In this document: positions 1 to 8,549 of the stretch, one piece after another | Numbering within the stretch: the first letter of the stretch is position 1 | Layout of the letters: each line of letters begins with the position of its first letter | Assembly (NCBI GenBank): GCA_017510425.1 | Contig: JAFWNJ010000007.1 | Location: 1 to 44,165 of the forward strand | Reading direction: 5' to 3' | Length of the DNA stretch: 44,165 nucleotides | Source: Candidatus Saccharimonadota bacterium | Lineage (GTDB): Bacteria; Patescibacteriota; Saccharimonadia; Saccharimonadales; Saccharimonadaceae | Position numbers and translations under genes: made by a program | Notes under the pieces: model-generated | Told to the model about the DNA's origin: nothing | The model's database searches: none | The model's input: only the letters and a program-made list of their open reading frames with translations

Positions 1-2
1 CT

Positions 3-3000
3 AGTACTGATATTAATGATACCTTTGATATTAGCTATGGTATTAAAGTAGATAGTACTATTACTCCAGGTACTTATAGAATGGCTAATGATACTAATGG
101 TACTAATGGTGCTATTGTCTACTACCTTACTATGGATACTACTTGTACTCAGTATACTGTATCTTTTAATCCTAATGGTGGTACATTAGTAAATACTAAT
201 CCAGATGATCCTAATCCATCCAGTACTATAGAACAAAATATACAAGAAGGACAAGCTACTAAACTTAACTCAGCCGAATCCATCACTGCTCCCACTACTT
301 CTAGCTATACTGATGCAGCAAACAATACTATTACCGGAGACCCAGACAAACTCTGGACCTTCTGGGGCTGGAATACACAGATAGATGGTACTGGTGATTG
401 GTATAAGGACAAAGAACCAGTAAATAACCTAACTAATGCTGGTAGTACTATTACCCTCTATGCTCAGTGGAAACAAGCAACACTAGCTGATATGACTGCT
501 GCTCCTGCAACCCAACCTACTGACCCGAAACAAATAGGTCATAATGAAATGCAAGACATGACTCCAGAAATCTGCTGGAACTCACCTATTACTACCGCTG
601 TGAATGCTCCCGCTGCCACCCTTCTAGACTATCGTGGCAAAGTTACAACCGGAGAAAACCCAGAACAACCAGAACAATACACTGTCTCTAAACTCGCCGA
701 TGGACTTTGTTGGATGACCAGGAATCTGAATCTCGGTAGGGCTTCAGGTGGCCTAAACAACAACGGCACCATTACACTAACCAGTGATGATACTGATCTC
801 GCAGCTAATACTACCTTTACTCTCCCAGCTAGTACTACAACATCTAATACTACAAATACTGCTGCTACTATCCGTACAACCAATAATAGTGGCAACAATA
901 ATAACGGTACTTACTATTCCTGGGCTGCAGCTGTAGCTAATACTACATCCATCAGCACTAACCCCACTACCTCCATCTGCCCGAAAAACTGGGATCTTCC
1001 CACTGACACTATGTACACTAATCTCTCATCTAAATCCGCCTATACCTCATCTAATCCAACCACTGCTCAGCCAAGTAGCTTCCTAACTAACGGTGGCTTT
1101 ACTCAAGGTTCATCCTTCTACAACAACAGCTACAGCTTCTTTTGGACTAATCGCTCCAGTGGTACCACTGTAGCTTATGGTGCAAGAGTCAACGGTACTG
1201 CCATGGCTGTTGACGCCAGCACAGGGACTAGCTCATCGTCCTACGGTGGCAACAAATATTACCGTAAGAATATCCGTTGTGTCGCCAGTAATGGCACCGC
1301 CACCATTAATTACGATGGCAACGGTACCACCGAACATCCAGTTACCGGCACTACCGCTTCCCAAGAAAACGTAGAAATAAACTCCACTAATACCCAGGCA
1401 AACGGCTTCACTAGAACCGGCTGGGCCTTCAACGGCTGGAATACCGCTGCCGATGGCTCTGGTACTGCCATTGCTGCAAGCACGGCTATCACTAACCTCA
1501 GTCCTGCCCCCAGCTCCACTATCACCCTTTACGCCCAGTGGATCCCACAATACACTATTACCTATGTAAACAACTGTCAGACCTACGCCAGCGCCAACGC
1601 CAGTTGTACAACAACTATCTCCGACGGTACTAGCGAGCAGAAGATTAACCTCACCAATAACCCCAGCACCGGTACAGAAACCGGCACTCTCGCCGCTTAT
1701 AACAAATGGACCCTTACTGGCTGGAAGATTAAAGGCTGGTCCACTGTAGCCGATAACTCAGACAATACAAATACCGAATACGGCGTAGGTAAGACCTACA
1801 CGGTACCCAGCGGTTCAAGCGTGGGCGATGGCATTACCCTATATGCTCACTGGGTCCCAGTCTATTCTATCCAATACGACGGCAACAATGCTGATAATCC
1901 TAATGGTATGGGTACTACTAATACTACTACCGGTGTAAAGAGCGTCAAACAAACCAACGTCGGTGAAGGTGACCCTGTAATTCTCCTTGCTTCTAACTTC
2001 AAGAAATCCGGTTATGGCTTTGCTGGCTGGTCTACTAATCCTAATGCCACCGTCACTAGTGGTGATAAAATCTACGGTCCCATGGAAACTATCTCCGCCC
2101 CAGCCTACCCCACTAACGGCACTAATATTATCACTATGTATGCCGTCTGGGTACCAGCCGAGAAATCCGACCCATCCGATCCATCAAGCAGCCCACTCTA
2201 TCTCCAAGACTTCACCGCCAGTGACTGTAGTGCACTAACTAGTACCAGCTTTAATACTACTACAGGCGAAATCACTCCAGGCAGCGTCATCGCCTTAACC
2301 GACAAACGTGACGATGAAGTCTACACTATTGCGAAACTTGCCGACGATAAATGTTGGATGATAGAAAACTTACGCCTAGAACACGAAGGTACCGTAGGGA
2401 ACAACAAGAATGACACAAGCGTCACTAACCAAAGCCTCTCTCAAGGTTATGGTGGTACCACTGGTACCTATGGTAACTTCGTCGGTCTCGCTAACCCAGA
2501 ATCTACCAACTTTTATAATTCCACTACTTCAAACTCCATCTACAAATCCTCACTTGCTTCACCTACGGATACTTATAATCCATCTACTGGTACACTAGAA
2601 GATATTGGCAACTCTAACTACCCAGGCTACCGTTTCCCACGTTATAATAATAGTAATATCTCCAGTGCCTTACAAAGTCCGACCTTTACGGAGAACTATG
2701 CCAATGCCGCCAGCCCATCCACTAGCGGTACCTATAAAAAATCCACAGTCTCATCCTACGGTAACTACTACACTTGGGCTGCCGCTATGGCGAATACTAC
2801 CTACTATAGCTCAGCTACCGGTACTTCCGGTTCTGAATCAGCCGGTACTTCCATTTGCCCTACCAACTGGACTTTGCCAACCAGTGGTACCACTGCCAAA
2901 GACTTCGGTATTCTTTCTCAACGCTACGGTGGTACAGGCAGTAGTCAGAGCGGAATATCACAATCAGGTGACATCATGAGTAACCGCTTTAGAAGCTTCC

Positions 3001-3215
3001 CAAACAATTTCATCTTCTCTGGCTTCTCTAGTTCGTCCGACGGTGATCGCAGTTCATTTGGTTACTATTGGAGTAAGTCAGCCAGTAGTAGCACGCTTTC
3101 TTACAACCTCTACTTTCACCCTAGCGGTTTACGTCCGTCATCTTCCAACCTTGTTGGTAACTATGCTGATAATAAGTACGGCGGTTTTAGCGTACGTTGC
3201 TTGATAGGAAGTTAG
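3..3215 (+). CDS. Large secreted repeat protein with InlB-type repeats and two FISUMP domains (5' end outside window)
   Basis: The reading frame is open from the first in-frame codon at base 3, so the gene begins before the window; the ATG at 81 is internal because the 26 preceding codons resemble the N-terminal domains of the two paralogs here. About 1070 residues are visible. There are four InlB/Listeria-Bacteroides-type repeats (about 50-156, 430-515, 516-618 and 619-715), each with a GW..N or GW..S core and ending in LYAQW, LYAHW or MYAVW. Two FISUMP (Fibrobacter succinogenes major paralogous) domains follow repeat 1 and repeat 4, recognised by KLADGLCWMTRNL and KLADDKCWMIENLRL and a closing (I/V)RC. 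It is rich in Ser, Thr and Asn. No LPXTG motif or C-terminal membrane anchor is visible. A cell-surface or secreted adhesion role is inferred; the domain families are recognised from motifs only. Confidence 0.8.
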   Translation, partial: STDINDTFDISYGIKVDSTITPGTYRMANDTNGTNGAIVYYLTMDTTCTQYTVSFNPNGGTLVNTNPDDPNPSSTIEQNIQEGQATKLNSAESITAPTTSSYTDAANNTITGDPDKLWTFWGWNTQIDGTGDWYKDKEPVNNLTNAGSTITLYAQWKQATLADMTAAPATQPTDPKQIGHNEMQDMTPEICWNSPITTAVNAPAATLLDYRGKVTTGENPEQPEQYTVSKLADGLCWMTRNLNLGRASGGLNNNGTITLTSDDTDLAANTTFTLPASTTTSNTTNTAATIRTTNNSGNNNNGTYYSWAAAVANTTSISTNPTTSICPKNWDLPTDTMYTNLSSKSAYTSSNPTTAQPSSFLTNGGFTQGSSFYNNSYSFFWTNRSSGTTVAYGARVNGTAMAVDASTGTSSSSYGGNKYYRKNIRCVASNGTATINYDGNGTTEHPVTGTTASQENVEINSTNTQANGFTRTGWAFNGWNTAADGSGTAIAASTAITNLSPAPSSTITLYAQWIPQYTITYVNNCQTYASANASCTTTISDGTSEQKINLTNNPSTGTETGTLAAYNKWTLTGWKIKGWSTVADNSDNTNTEYGVGKTYTVPSGSSVGDGITLYAHWVPVYSIQYDGNNADNPNGMGTTNTTTGVKSVKQTNVGEGDPVILLASNFKKSGYGFAGWSTNPNATVTSGDKIYGPMETISAPAYPTNGTNIITMYAVWVPAEKSDPSDPSSSPLYLQDFTASDCSALTSTSFNTTTGEITPGSVIALTDKRDDEVYTIAKLADDKCWMIENLRLEHEGTVGNNKNDTSVTNQSLSQGYGGTTGTYGNFVGLANPESTNFYNSTTSNSIYKSSLASPTDTYNPSTGTLEDIGNSNYPGYRFPRYNNSNISSALQSPTFTENYANAASPSTSGTYKKSTVSSYGNYYTWAAAMANTTYYSSATGTSGSESAGTSICPTNWTLPTSGTTAKDFGILSQRYGGTGSSQSGISQSGDIMSNRFRSFPNNFIFSGFSSSSDGDRSSFGYYWSKSASSSTLSYNLYFHPSGLRPSSSNLVGNYADNKYGGFSVRCLIGS

Positions 3216-3345
3216 TACGCTTATCCACCCCCGTTGTCCCCGCAAATGGGTATAGCTCAAAAGTAATTTCTGCTTCTCCCCGCGCTCGCCTCAGCGAGCC
3301 AAAAAAGTTTCCCCATACTCACCGCTACAATTCTTAAAGAGACCC
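3216..3345. other. Intergenic hairpin between convergent genes
   Basis: This gap separates the rightward surface gene from the leftward jag gene. It contains a stem GCTCGC-ctca-GCGAGC (about 3286-3301) next to an A-rich run on the + strand. It could terminate one of the convergent transcripts, but no T-run follows the stem on the + strand, so a standard intrinsic terminator is not clear. I see no gene in the rest. Confidence 0.35.
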
Positions 3346-3807
3346 CTATTCCCCCACTTTACTAATTATCAACTTCCTCTCTCTGCCTTCCCCCTCCGAA
3401 TGTGTCTCAATATCCGAATAGTCCTGCGCCAATTTATGTACTACCCGCCGATCTGCCGCGTTAAGATTAATTTCCATCGGCTCACCGGTTTTCCTTACCT
3501 TCGCAATCCAACCTTCTGCCTTTTCCGCAATTCGATCTGCCCGCTGCCTCTTATAATTCGCTACGTCTACATTTACCCTCGTCACTTCAGCCTCTCGCGA
3601 CACCAGCGCCATCGACACTATATGTTGCAAAGCTCTCAGATTATCTGCATTACGTCCAATCAATAGCGAATTTAAAGAAGTCGACGGCACCGATAGCTGA
3701 ATCACCTCATCATCAATCGTCGATGTCACCGCCACGTTAATACCAAAAAAACTCAACAAATCTTCCAAGTAGCGACTTGCAAACCTAATCGATTCATCTT
3801 TATTCAT
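3346..3807 (-). CDS. jag: Jag/KhpB-like RNA-binding protein (KH + R3H)
   Basis: This 153-residue protein combines a KH-type RNA-binding domain (about 30-85, core LLIGRNADNLRALQHIVSMA) with a C-terminal R3H domain (about 115-150, core NAADRRVVHKLAQDY). In the family these bind single-stranded RNA and affect cell elongation and division in Gram-positive bacteria. The N-terminal Jag_N domain is absent, as in short KhpB forms. It starts 4 bases after the yidC stop and has its own Shine-Dalgarno sequence (GGAG before ATAACAATATG), so it is co-transcribed with yidC, the usual order near bacterial origins. Confidence 0.88.
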   Translation of the reverse strand: MNKDESIRFASRYLEDLLSFFGINVAVTSTIDDEVIQLSVPSTSLNSLLIGRNADNLRALQHIVSMALVSREAEVTRVNVDVANYKRQRADRIAEKAEGWIAKVRKTGEPMEINLNAADRRVVHKLAQDYSDIETHSEGEGRERKLIISKVGE

Positions 3808-3811
3808 ATTG

Positions 3812-4921
3812 TTATCTCCTTTTCTTTTTAGTATCCTTTGCGGAGATGCGAGTGATTTTTGTTCCTGTTTTTTTATTTTCTACCACCTGAGCTTCTTTTA
3901 TATTTCTAAGTTCCTTCAGCACCACCTTGTCAGTCATATCATCAATATCCCGACTAATACTCTTCAAGATAATCTTTTGCTGAATAATCGTAATGATATT
4001 TGATAGGAAATAATAGAAGGCTAAAGCCCCGTTTAGATTAAACATGATAAAGAACATCATCAGTGGCATCATCGCCGACATCTGCCCGCTCGTGATACTA
4101 GAAATGTCCGAATCGTCAATCTCTTTCCCTGCCTTCGCTTCTTTCAGAATATCCCTGAACTTTTTCTTCTTTTCTGATTTACCCGACGGCATTTGTTGTT
4201 TTGTTACTATATACTGCACTACGCTCGCCATAATCGCACATACTAATATAAATAGTGCGCTCCATGAGAACTTCCCACTCAGCACATCACTAGCTTTCAC
4301 GTCTAAATTAATCAACCCAAATAGTTGTGGATGAAAATCATACGGTGCCTTCTCTTCCGCGGGTATCTCCGTATTAGTTAAATCCGCCAGATACACTTCT
4401 TGCTTCTCTTCCAACATCCGAATTTCCGAACCTTCATACGCCACAATCTCATAAGCCCTATTCATCAGATTATCTTGCGGCAGCGGTGTCGCAATCACCC
4501 TAATTGCCGAAAAAATCGCAATAAAGATCGGAAGCTGAATAATAAGAGTTAAAATCGAAGCAAAAGGCTTCACATTATATCTCTTATATAAATCCATCGT
4601 CTGTAGCGATTCAAGCTGTTTATTTCCCCTACAATTCTTCTTAATTTCCGTCAACTCCGGCTGCAACTTCCGCATCAACTTCGTCTGGTTTAGTTGCCTC
4701 TTCGTCAGCGGCAACATACAAAGCTTCACAATCACCGTAAATATAATAATAGCCAACCCAAAATCATGCACCAAATTAAAGATTACAAACAGAATATTCA
4801 CAATCGGCCGCACCACGATCATATCAATAAAGTTAAACGGACTCCCAGTCACAATCGACCCCACCACAAACGCAATAAATATCCCCCAATAGATATACTT
4901 TTTCACACTCTTCTTATCCAT
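3812..4921 (-). CDS. yidC: YidC/Oxa1 membrane protein insertase
   Basis: This 369-residue protein inserts and folds proteins into the cytoplasmic membrane. It has an N-terminal membrane segment (about 8-28), then the conserved Oxa1 core: FVIFNLVHDFGLAIIIFTVI, the cytoplasmic loop LCMLPLTKRQLNQTKLMRKL, ASILTLIIQLPIFIAIF, and later hydrophobic segments around 225-245 and 285-325. The tail is basic, typical of forms that contact the ribosome. The large periplasmic P1 domain of Gram-negative YidC is missing. The start is set by an extended -10 (TGG TATAAT) only 7 bases upstream of the ATG, implying an almost leaderless message. It is followed at once by jag; the usual partners rnpA and rpmH are displaced by the inserted surface-protein gene. 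Confidence 0.93.
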   Translation of the reverse strand: MDKKSVKKYIYWGIFIAFVVGSIVTGSPFNFIDMIVVRPIVNILFVIFNLVHDFGLAIIIFTVIVKLCMLPLTKRQLNQTKLMRKLQPELTEIKKNCRGNKQLESLQTMDLYKRYNVKPFASILTLIIQLPIFIAIFSAIRVIATPLPQDNLMNRAYEIVAYEGSEIRMLEEKQEVYLADLTNTEIPAEEKAPYDFHPQLFGLINLDVKASDVLSGKFSWSALFILVCAIMASVVQYIVTKQQMPSGKSEKKKKFRDILKEAKAGKEIDDSDISSITSGQMSAMMPLMMFFIMFNLNGALAFYYFLSNIITIIQQKIILKSISRDIDDMTDKVVLKELRNIKEAQVVENKKTGTKITRISAKDTKKKRR

Positions 4922-4928
4922 TCATTCC

Positions 4929-4937
4929 ATTATACCA
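4929..4937 (-). promoter_or_regulatory. Extended -10 promoter of yidC-jag
   Basis: On the minus strand TGG TATAAT is followed by 7 bases and the yidC ATG. It belongs to the set of near-leaderless starts seen across the window, here with one extra base. Confidence 0.6.
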
Positions 4938-4986
4938 TACATTCACCGATCTCAGCAAAATAAACACTCACGCCAAAATATCACAC

Positions 4987-5060
4987 GACTAGTAAAAGTA
5001 CCATTCCCATCTTCGGAGGCCGACTGGCGTCCGCAGGGAGGAAATGGTACTTTTCTAGTC
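4987..5060. repeat. Long inverted-repeat element, copy A
   Basis: The arms GACTAGTAAAAGTACCATT (4987-5005) and its near-perfect complement ending in CTAGTC (5041-5060) differ by a one-base bulge. The interior can form a second stem (CGGAGGC with GCGTCCG). A related element lies at 42545-42616 with the same arm motif. It sits about 40 bases past the stop of the leftward surface gene, so it may act in transcription termination or as a small mobile palindrome; the T-rich tract is inside the arm, not after it. Confidence 0.7.
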
Positions 5061-5102
5061 TGTTCGTTTACCGGGGACGAGAAAGCAGAAGCGGCAAAGC
5101 TG

Positions 5103-7607
5103 CTACGAGCCAGGAGCCAGGCACCGTACGGAAAAGCCATTTCGCTTATTGTAGCCGCCAGCGACAGGAGTGACGTCCTCAGCAGTGAAGTCCAGAGCCC
5201 TCGCGAAGCCACTATCGTCCGCTGTACGCGACCAGTAGAGGCCGTACAAGCCACGACCGCCCGCGACGGCGGGGCCCCACCATACGCCAGAGTAGAGGAA
5301 ATTAGCTGGGTAAGTGCGCCATCTATTGGAAGCTTCGGCACTGTTTTGATAGCTTCCTGTACCGCCCATAGCAGAGTCTAGACTACCGTATTGTCCACCG
5401 CTACCGCCAGAAGGTAGAATCCAACCACTCGGACAGATACTACCAGTAGCATTACCAGATGTTTGGGCGTATGTACCGGTACTAGCTGTAGCGGTATACC
5501 AGTTGTAATAGTTACCATAGCTATACCAGCTATAGTTATTGCCATCAATACCTTTAATACCGCCTGCTTCATTGCTACCGTTGTATCGACCAGGGCCATT
5601 GATCAGTGGAGTATTAGACGCATTAACGCCTCCCAAGTTGGTATTATTGATGTTTAGTTTGTTTTGATTAATACAAGTTTCATCTGTTTCTGTGCACCAA
5701 TCATCAGTGGAAGCTGCGATACTAGTGAATCCTGATGCTGGGTTGTCAGTATTAGTGCTATTTAGTGTAGCAGTATTATCTAGCCTGAGATTCTCCATCA
5801 TCCAGCAATTACCATCGGCTAGTTTACCTACTGTATAGACATTGTTGTCTCTGCTATCGGTAAGAGCTGTAACTTGGTTAGCACTTAAGCTGTTACAGGA
5901 GAAGTTCTGCATATTACCACTAGATTGTACCCATACGGCATATAGTACAGCAGATTTGTTATTGTCTTCATCATAAGTTAGGGTTCCAGCATTGATGTTT
6001 TGGTTAGGTCCATAGATAGTGTCACTACCATTTACTACAGCATTAGGATTCTCACTCCACCCAGCAAAGCCATAGCCTGTTTTCTTGAAGTTGGGCGCCA
6101 TGAGGTCTACTGTGTTATTCACTCCACTAGCATCATTCGGATTAGCTGGGTCTGGAATAGTAACAAAACCATTCATAGTACCAGCACTACTGGTGTTTCC
6201 TTCATAGACGATAGCGTATAGGTTAGCCGCAGTGACGGTAAGTCCAGTACTTACTACTTCGTCAGCGTGCTCATTAATGTAGGCTTTGATTTCTGCTTCA
6301 TCGGTGAAAGTTTCAGTACCTATAGTCCAAGAACCTTTGAAGTGGTTAGGTTCTATGTAAGTACCAGAATCTGCTATATAGTTACATATCGCAGTAGTAT
6401 CTACACCTGCTGGTTCAGTATTATAGATAGGATAGACTTCAGCAAAGTAACCATAATCTTGTCCATCAGTAGAAGTAGGTGCACTATTCGCCATCATATA
6501 GAAGGTCACTGTATCACCGTCAAAAGTATAAATAGCTGTACCAGTAGCAGGACCTTGGAGCATTTCATATCTACCAGCTGGGGCACCATTTCCATCATAG
6601 GCTCCTTCTATTACTGGAAGCATTGTTGCGCTAGATAGTCCATAGCGGATTACTACTTTCATTTTATCTGCACCGGTAGCAGTGATTGGAGTAAGCGTAG
6701 TGCCTTGTGCATAGGAGCCACTTTGATTACCGTCATTATCAACATTAGAAGTCTTAGCAATTAGTGGTGTAGTAGCTATATAGGTCGCATTAGTACAATC
6801 CTCCGTATAAATAACTCGGTTAGTAGTAGCCCCATCAGCGAATTGGAGTTCTCCACTGTTATAAGTGACTGATATACCGGCACCAGGAGCAGCATGGGAA
6901 GCTGGATGGACTAGGGTATAGATAACCTGTCCAGAATATGTATCAGCTGGTTGAGTCTTAGAAATGTAAGCCGCATAGGTAGTAGTAAGCTTAACTCCAC
7001 CAGTGGTTGCTGTCATATCAGTAGCTGAGTTCTTATGTGCTACTTTAACGTATTCATTTGGGACTACATGGTAGTCTGAGAAGGAGGCACTGGTGGCTCC
7101 TGATTCTGCTTCACTAGGTAGTGATACATTAGGAGCAGAGTCTATCACGAAGGCATTAGTACCAGTTGTATCACCAGAATCTTGTGTGATAGCTAGTTTC
7201 ATCGCCCAGTTAGATACATCTGGATTCCCGGCCGATGTAGCTAGTCCTGATTCTATTGCAGCATTATCACTGGCAGATGTCCCGACTAACTTATTACTAT
7301 TAGTCCCACCTATCTCATCTCCTGTATACCCTGCTGCATATATAGCGAATCCTTCATTATCATTACAGAATACATTCATAGTAGTAGTACCAATGTCTGG
7401 TGTATAGGTACCATTATTAATATTAGTATTATGACTATCCATACCAGTACCAGACATAGTACAGGACATAGGGACTGTGATACTAATCTCATCTACTACG
7501 GAAGTGTTGTCATCAGCTGAGACATAGGTAGATGCTAAAATCGTAGCTAATACCAGTATAGTTATAGCTGGTAAACCTAGTAGTATTTTATTATTTAGTA
7601 ATTTCAT
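5103..7607 (-). CDS. Secreted FISUMP surface protein with variable C-terminus
   Basis: This 834-residue protein has a signal peptide (basic MKLLNNK, hydrophobic stretch 8-28, cleavage near VSA-DD at about 31). An N-terminal beta-rich domain follows (about 35-240; ITVPMSCTMS, VFCNDNEGFAIYAAGYTGD, TYAAYI, VIYTLVHPAS), shared with the 21017-22942 protein. Next come a long linker, an InlB-type repeat (about 500-555, GYGFAGWSENPN to LYAVW), and a FISUMP domain (about 560-834, KLADGNCWMMENLRL to GFSVRC). The last 60 residues differ strongly from the paralogs, and the DNA there is much richer in G+C than the rest of the gene. No wall-sorting motif is seen. The gene has its own promoter (TGA TATAAT at 7652-7660) and a Shine-Dalgarno GAAAGGG. 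It lies between rnpA and yidC, which is unusual. A secreted or host-facing role is inferred. Confidence 0.85.
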   Translation of the reverse strand: MKLLNNKILLGLPAITILVLATILASTYVSADDNTSVVDEISITVPMSCTMSGTGMDSHNTNINNGTYTPDIGTTTMNVFCNDNEGFAIYAAGYTGDEIGGTNSNKLVGTSASDNAAIESGLATSAGNPDVSNWAMKLAITQDSGDTTGTNAFVIDSAPNVSLPSEAESGATSASFSDYHVVPNEYVKVAHKNSATDMTATTGGVKLTTTYAAYISKTQPADTYSGQVIYTLVHPASHAAPGAGISVTYNSGELQFADGATTNRVIYTEDCTNATYIATTPLIAKTSNVDNDGNQSGSYAQGTTLTPITATGADKMKVVIRYGLSSATMLPVIEGAYDGNGAPAGRYEMLQGPATGTAIYTFDGDTVTFYMMANSAPTSTDGQDYGYFAEVYPIYNTEPAGVDTTAICNYIADSGTYIEPNHFKGSWTIGTETFTDEAEIKAYINEHADEVVSTGLTVTAANLYAIVYEGNTSSAGTMNGFVTIPDPANPNDASGVNNTVDLMAPNFKKTGYGFAGWSENPNAVVNGSDTIYGPNQNINAGTLTYDEDNNKSAVLYAVWVQSSGNMQNFSCNSLSANQVTALTDSRDNNVYTVGKLADGNCWMMENLRLDNTATLNSTNTDNPASGFTSIAASTDDWCTETDETCINQNKLNINNTNLGGVNASNTPLINGPGRYNGSNEAGGIKGIDGNNYSWYSYGNYYNWYTATASTGTYAQTSGNATGSICPSGWILPSGGSGGQYGSLDSAMGGTGSYQNSAEASNRWRTYPANFLYSGVWWGPAVAGGRGLYGLYWSRTADDSGFARALDFTAEDVTPVAGGYNKRNGFSVRCLAPGS

Positions 7608-7651
7608 GTATGATACCCTTTCCTGTATGAACCTTTATTTAACTTATGTTT

Positions 7652-7660
7652 ATTATATCA
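7652..7660 (-). promoter_or_regulatory. Extended -10 promoter of the 5103-7607 surface gene
   Basis: TGA TATAAT on the minus strand lies about 45 bases upstream of the ATG at 7607. The message therefore has a leader with a Shine-Dalgarno sequence, in contrast to the leaderless genes. The 7608-7822 gap holds no other gene that I can support. Confidence 0.55.
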
Positions 7661-7822
7661 TACCTCATACTACATCCAGCAAAACTTTTTATCTTTTCCC
7701 TAGACTTTTAAGCCCATGTTTTACTCTTTTCTCAATTATAATCGTATCTACGCTACGTAGTTTCCGCTTCATTCTACAAACATAACTAATAAAACAAAGA
7801 TATTAAGCCTCAGGATTTCACT

Positions 7823-8173
7823 CTAAACACCACGACATATCTTACTCTCTTCAATCAGTTCCCCGATCTTCTTTTCTAATTCCTTAAATGGCATCTTCAT
7901 CACTTCCTTCGAATACACCACAAAAACATAATCCATTTTATTCGGAATAGTATCAAAGTTTAGTCTTAACGCCTCATAAACTCTTCGCCTTATCCGGTTT
8001 CTACCCACCGCACTTTTTTCTACTTTTTTTGACACCACCACTGCAAACCTAGTATAACCCTTCGTATTGGGCACAAAAACCAAGGCAATCTGTTGTCGCC
8101 GTACTGTCTTTCCGTGCTGATACACATATCTCACCCCACCCCTCGAATGAAAACGATACTTCTTCTTCAGCAT
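7823..8173 (-). CDS. rnpA: Ribonuclease P protein component
   Basis: This 116-residue basic protein is the protein subunit of RNase P, which matures tRNA 5' ends with the catalytic RNA. The family's RNR signature is visible at about 55-72 (KSAVGRNRIRRRVYEALR), with the preceding FAVVVSKKV strand. It begins 5 bases after the rpmH stop, the standard rpmH-rnpA operon. The length is normal. Confidence 0.95.
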   Translation of the reverse strand: MLKKKYRFHSRGGVRYVYQHGKTVRRQQIALVFVPNTKGYTRFAVVVSKKVEKSAVGRNRIRRRVYEALRLNFDTIPNKMDYVFVVYSKEVMKMPFKELEKKIGELIEESKICRGV

Positions 8174-8178
8174 TTCAA

Positions 8179-8316
8179 TTAGGCCGTTAACCTAGCGCGG
8201 CCCTTCAGGCGACGACGAGCTAATACCTTGCGGCCATTCTTCGTCGCATTTCTTTTCATGAAGCCGTGCTCAACCTTGCGTTGTCTCTTATGTGGCTGAT
8301 AAGTCCTCTTTGGCAT
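8179..8316 (-). CDS. rpmH: 50S ribosomal protein L34
   Basis: This 45-residue gene translates as [18 protein letters not shown], then [18 protein letters not shown] and LKGRARLTA, matching the L34 pattern (KRTYQP..., GF..R..T..GR.VL..RR.KGR..L). An AAGGA Shine-Dalgarno sequence lies about 7 bases upstream of the ATG. It is the first gene of the leftward rpmH-rnpA operon and borders the origin. Confidence 0.96.
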   Translation of the reverse strand: MPKRTYQPHKRQRKVEHGFMKRNATKNGRKVLARRRLKGRARLTA

Positions 8317-8370
8317 ATATTATTCCTTAAATTTTATAATTTATCAATTTTCTAGTATAGTATACCTCAT

Positions 8371-8500
8371 TTTTCCACAATTTTCAAGCAGTTTTCCACA
8401 TACCAATTAGGGCTAAGTATTGTCTTGTGGAAACATTTCTCCCCTAGTATAAAATTTAACTATTACAACACATTTTTTTCGCCACAAAACCTGTGGAAAA
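8371..8500. other. DnaA-box cluster upstream of dnaA (origin, left part)
   Basis: Four DnaA-box-like 9-mers lie between rpmH and dnaA: TTTTCCACA at 8371-8379 and 8392-8400, and, in the opposite orientation, TGTGGAAAC at 8426-8434 and TGTGGAAAA at 8492-8500. Each differs by one or two bases from the TTATCCACA consensus. They could serve origin function, dnaA autoregulation, or both. Confidence 0.75.
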
Positions 8501-8512
8501 CTCCCAGTTTCG

Positions 8513-8521
8513 TGCTATAAT
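8513..8521 (+). promoter_or_regulatory. dnaA promoter (extended -10)
   Basis: TGC TATAAT lies 28 bases upstream of the dnaA ATG, directly after a DnaA box (8492-8500) that covers the expected -35 region. Autorepression by DnaA is therefore plausible. The message carries a strong AAAGGAGG Shine-Dalgarno sequence. Confidence 0.65.
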
Positions 8522-8549
8522 GTCCTTACAAAGGAGGTAACAATACAAA

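Noticed and set aside
1-3215. CRISPR-like or satellite repeats suggested by recurring ACTACT and GGTACT runs in the surface gene
   Set aside because: They are low-complexity Thr/Ser/Asn codons without regular spacers.
3-3215. Sortase anchoring of the surface proteins
   Set aside because: No LPXTG-like motif, hydrophobic tail or basic end is present at any of the three C-termini.
4987-5060. Simple intrinsic terminator for the surface gene
   Set aside because: The loop is large and the T-rich run lies inside the arm; the shared arm with 42545 points to a repeat family, although a termination role is not excluded.
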